64,000 nt of DNA from contig NC_088786.1 in assembly GCF_949628265.1 (NCBI RefSeq), positions 25,565,681 through 25,629,680 on the forward strand. Direction: 5' to 3'. The stretch is from Cloeon dipterum (lineage: Eukaryota; Arthropoda; Insecta; Ephemeroptera; Baetidae). Below the pieces are notes generated by a model. That model did not search any database. It saw nothing but the letters and a program-made list of their open reading frames with translations, and was not told where the DNA came from. Shown here one piece after another: positions 63,138 through 64,000 of the stretch. The position numbers and the translations under genes are program-made. Position 1 is the stretch's first letter. Each line of letters starts with the position of its first letter.

Positions 63138-64000
63138 CGACTGCGCCTGCCTCTATAGTGCATGCTCTCGCGCATAATAATTAGTGTGGGCTAATGCATG
63201 GCAACTTTTATATTATTTTACAACAACTAGCTCCTCTCTCTCATTACTGCCTGCGTGTGATCGCGAGAGATTAGCTCCGAAAGATGCTTCTCGTCCGACT
63301 GGATTGCAAAACTCGTTTTATATCCAATTTTCTGATAAAGTTTTGTTTAAATCCACATTCTGTAAAATGAAAAAAAATATTAATTTCAGATGACCTCGTT
63401 CTATATGAGCCTCCCAAAACCAAATTAGGGGTCAAGGACTGACAAGCCAATTCAAAGAATATATTTTTTTAATACTGTGTGCGGGATTGAAAAAAAAAAT
63501 CAAAGATTTTTGAAAAGTACACGTTTAATTTTTGCAAGATTAAGATATACATGGAAATTAGCTGCATAAATTGATCTTTGTTCTTCATTTTCCTTTCAGG
63601 TCACAGAAACTGATAAATTTCATTATTTTGACTTTTGATATTTGATACTGTGATAAATTTGCTCAGTTTTTTTTCAAATCCCAGCAGGGATTGACTATGA
63701 AACTGGAAATTGGCCTTTTCACAGCAGACATGTATTCACTCGCCTGTAATGGCTTCCAATTTTCATTTGTAAGAAAAAACTATTTATATTAAAAAGCATC
63801 TTATGACCATGTTTTAAAAACTCAATGCTATAGGATATTAAAATTAAATTCAAAGAATTTAACATTGACTTTTAATCCAAAAAAATCCAAACCTGACCAA
63901 CCATTATCTAATCTGACAAAAGAGCAACCGTAAATTAATATAACTTGACATTTCTTGCATCCCTTTAACAGTGCAGCTCGCATTTGGCGTGAAATTAAGT

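Larger units (their letters stand above)
43348..64000. other. Long non-coding region upstream of Drak kinase exons
   Basis: More than 20 kb without an exon I can support. Because the Drak exon at 43347 starts mid-codon, at least part of this must be a Drak intron. GC- and CpG-richer blocks with many TAATTA-type and CGCG-type words (44350-45120, 46290-47450, 47880-49650, 50880-52560, 52990-54500, 55990-56520, 57840-58740, 59750-63300) alternate with AT-rich blocks (45200-46290, 47500-47880, 49650-50880, 57400-57840, 58740-59750, 63300-64000). This texture is typical of regulatory introns, but function cannot be read from one sequence. Short open frames (60-105 aa) look random. Confidence 0.6.

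Overview
This is a nuclear genomic window from an arthropod, most probably an insect. The reading frames are split by many GT-AG introns, often only about 45-60 nt long. The ryanodine receptor has insect-type sequence, the dsRNA-binding partner is of the loquacious (Loqs) type with three dsRBDs, and the asp and Drak genes have insect orthologues. The species cannot be named from the sequence alone. I found no prokaryotic operon, CRISPR array, rRNA or convincing tRNA.

Layout. (1) 43-6634, + strand: the last 27 exons (1460 codons) of the ryanodine receptor RyR, from the late cytoplasmic domains through the pore to the stop codon. (2) 7368-8186, - strand: an intron-containing histone H2A.X ending in an SQDF phospho-motif. 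(3) 8822-10451, - strand: ribosomal protein L27A (uL15). (4) 11001-19283, + strand: abnormal spindle (asp/ASPM), 21 exons and about 2345 aa, with an ASH domain, a calponin-homology region and about 34 IQ motifs. It is head to head with RpL27A. (5) 19988-23757, - strand: loquacious. A read-through short isoform is possible, and an intron holds a decayed non-LTR reverse transcriptase. (6) 25576-25836, - strand: ATP synthase subunit e, head to head with (7) 26294-27546, + strand: COQ10, which carries a MITE-like element in its first intron. (8) 28176-43347, - strand: a DAPK-related kinase of the Drak/STK17 type, truncated at its 5' end. Its kinase exons are separated by an 11.4-kb intron. (9) 43348-64000: more than 20 kb without a recognisable exon, probably Drak upstream intron or 5' flank, alternating CpG-rich blocks with AT-rich blocks.

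The exon chains were checked arithmetically. The summed exon lengths of RyR, H2A.X, RpL27A, asp, loqs and COQ10 are each divisible by three. The Drak exons are also in phase once the single leading base of a split codon is removed.

Functionally the genes are mostly housekeeping or conserved: calcium release, chromatin and DNA-damage signalling, translation, spindle poles and cytokinesis, small-RNA processing, mitochondrial ATP synthase and coenzyme Q, and actomyosin-type kinase signalling. I did not find a clear new biological system. The points most worth following are the possible short Loqs isoform whose stop codon overlaps a poly(A) signal, the DFE in place of DFG and the repeated SKSRE motif in Drak, the exon-level expansion of IQ motifs in asp, the H2A.X with SQDF, an orphan coding-like exon in RyR, and the two GC-AG introns.
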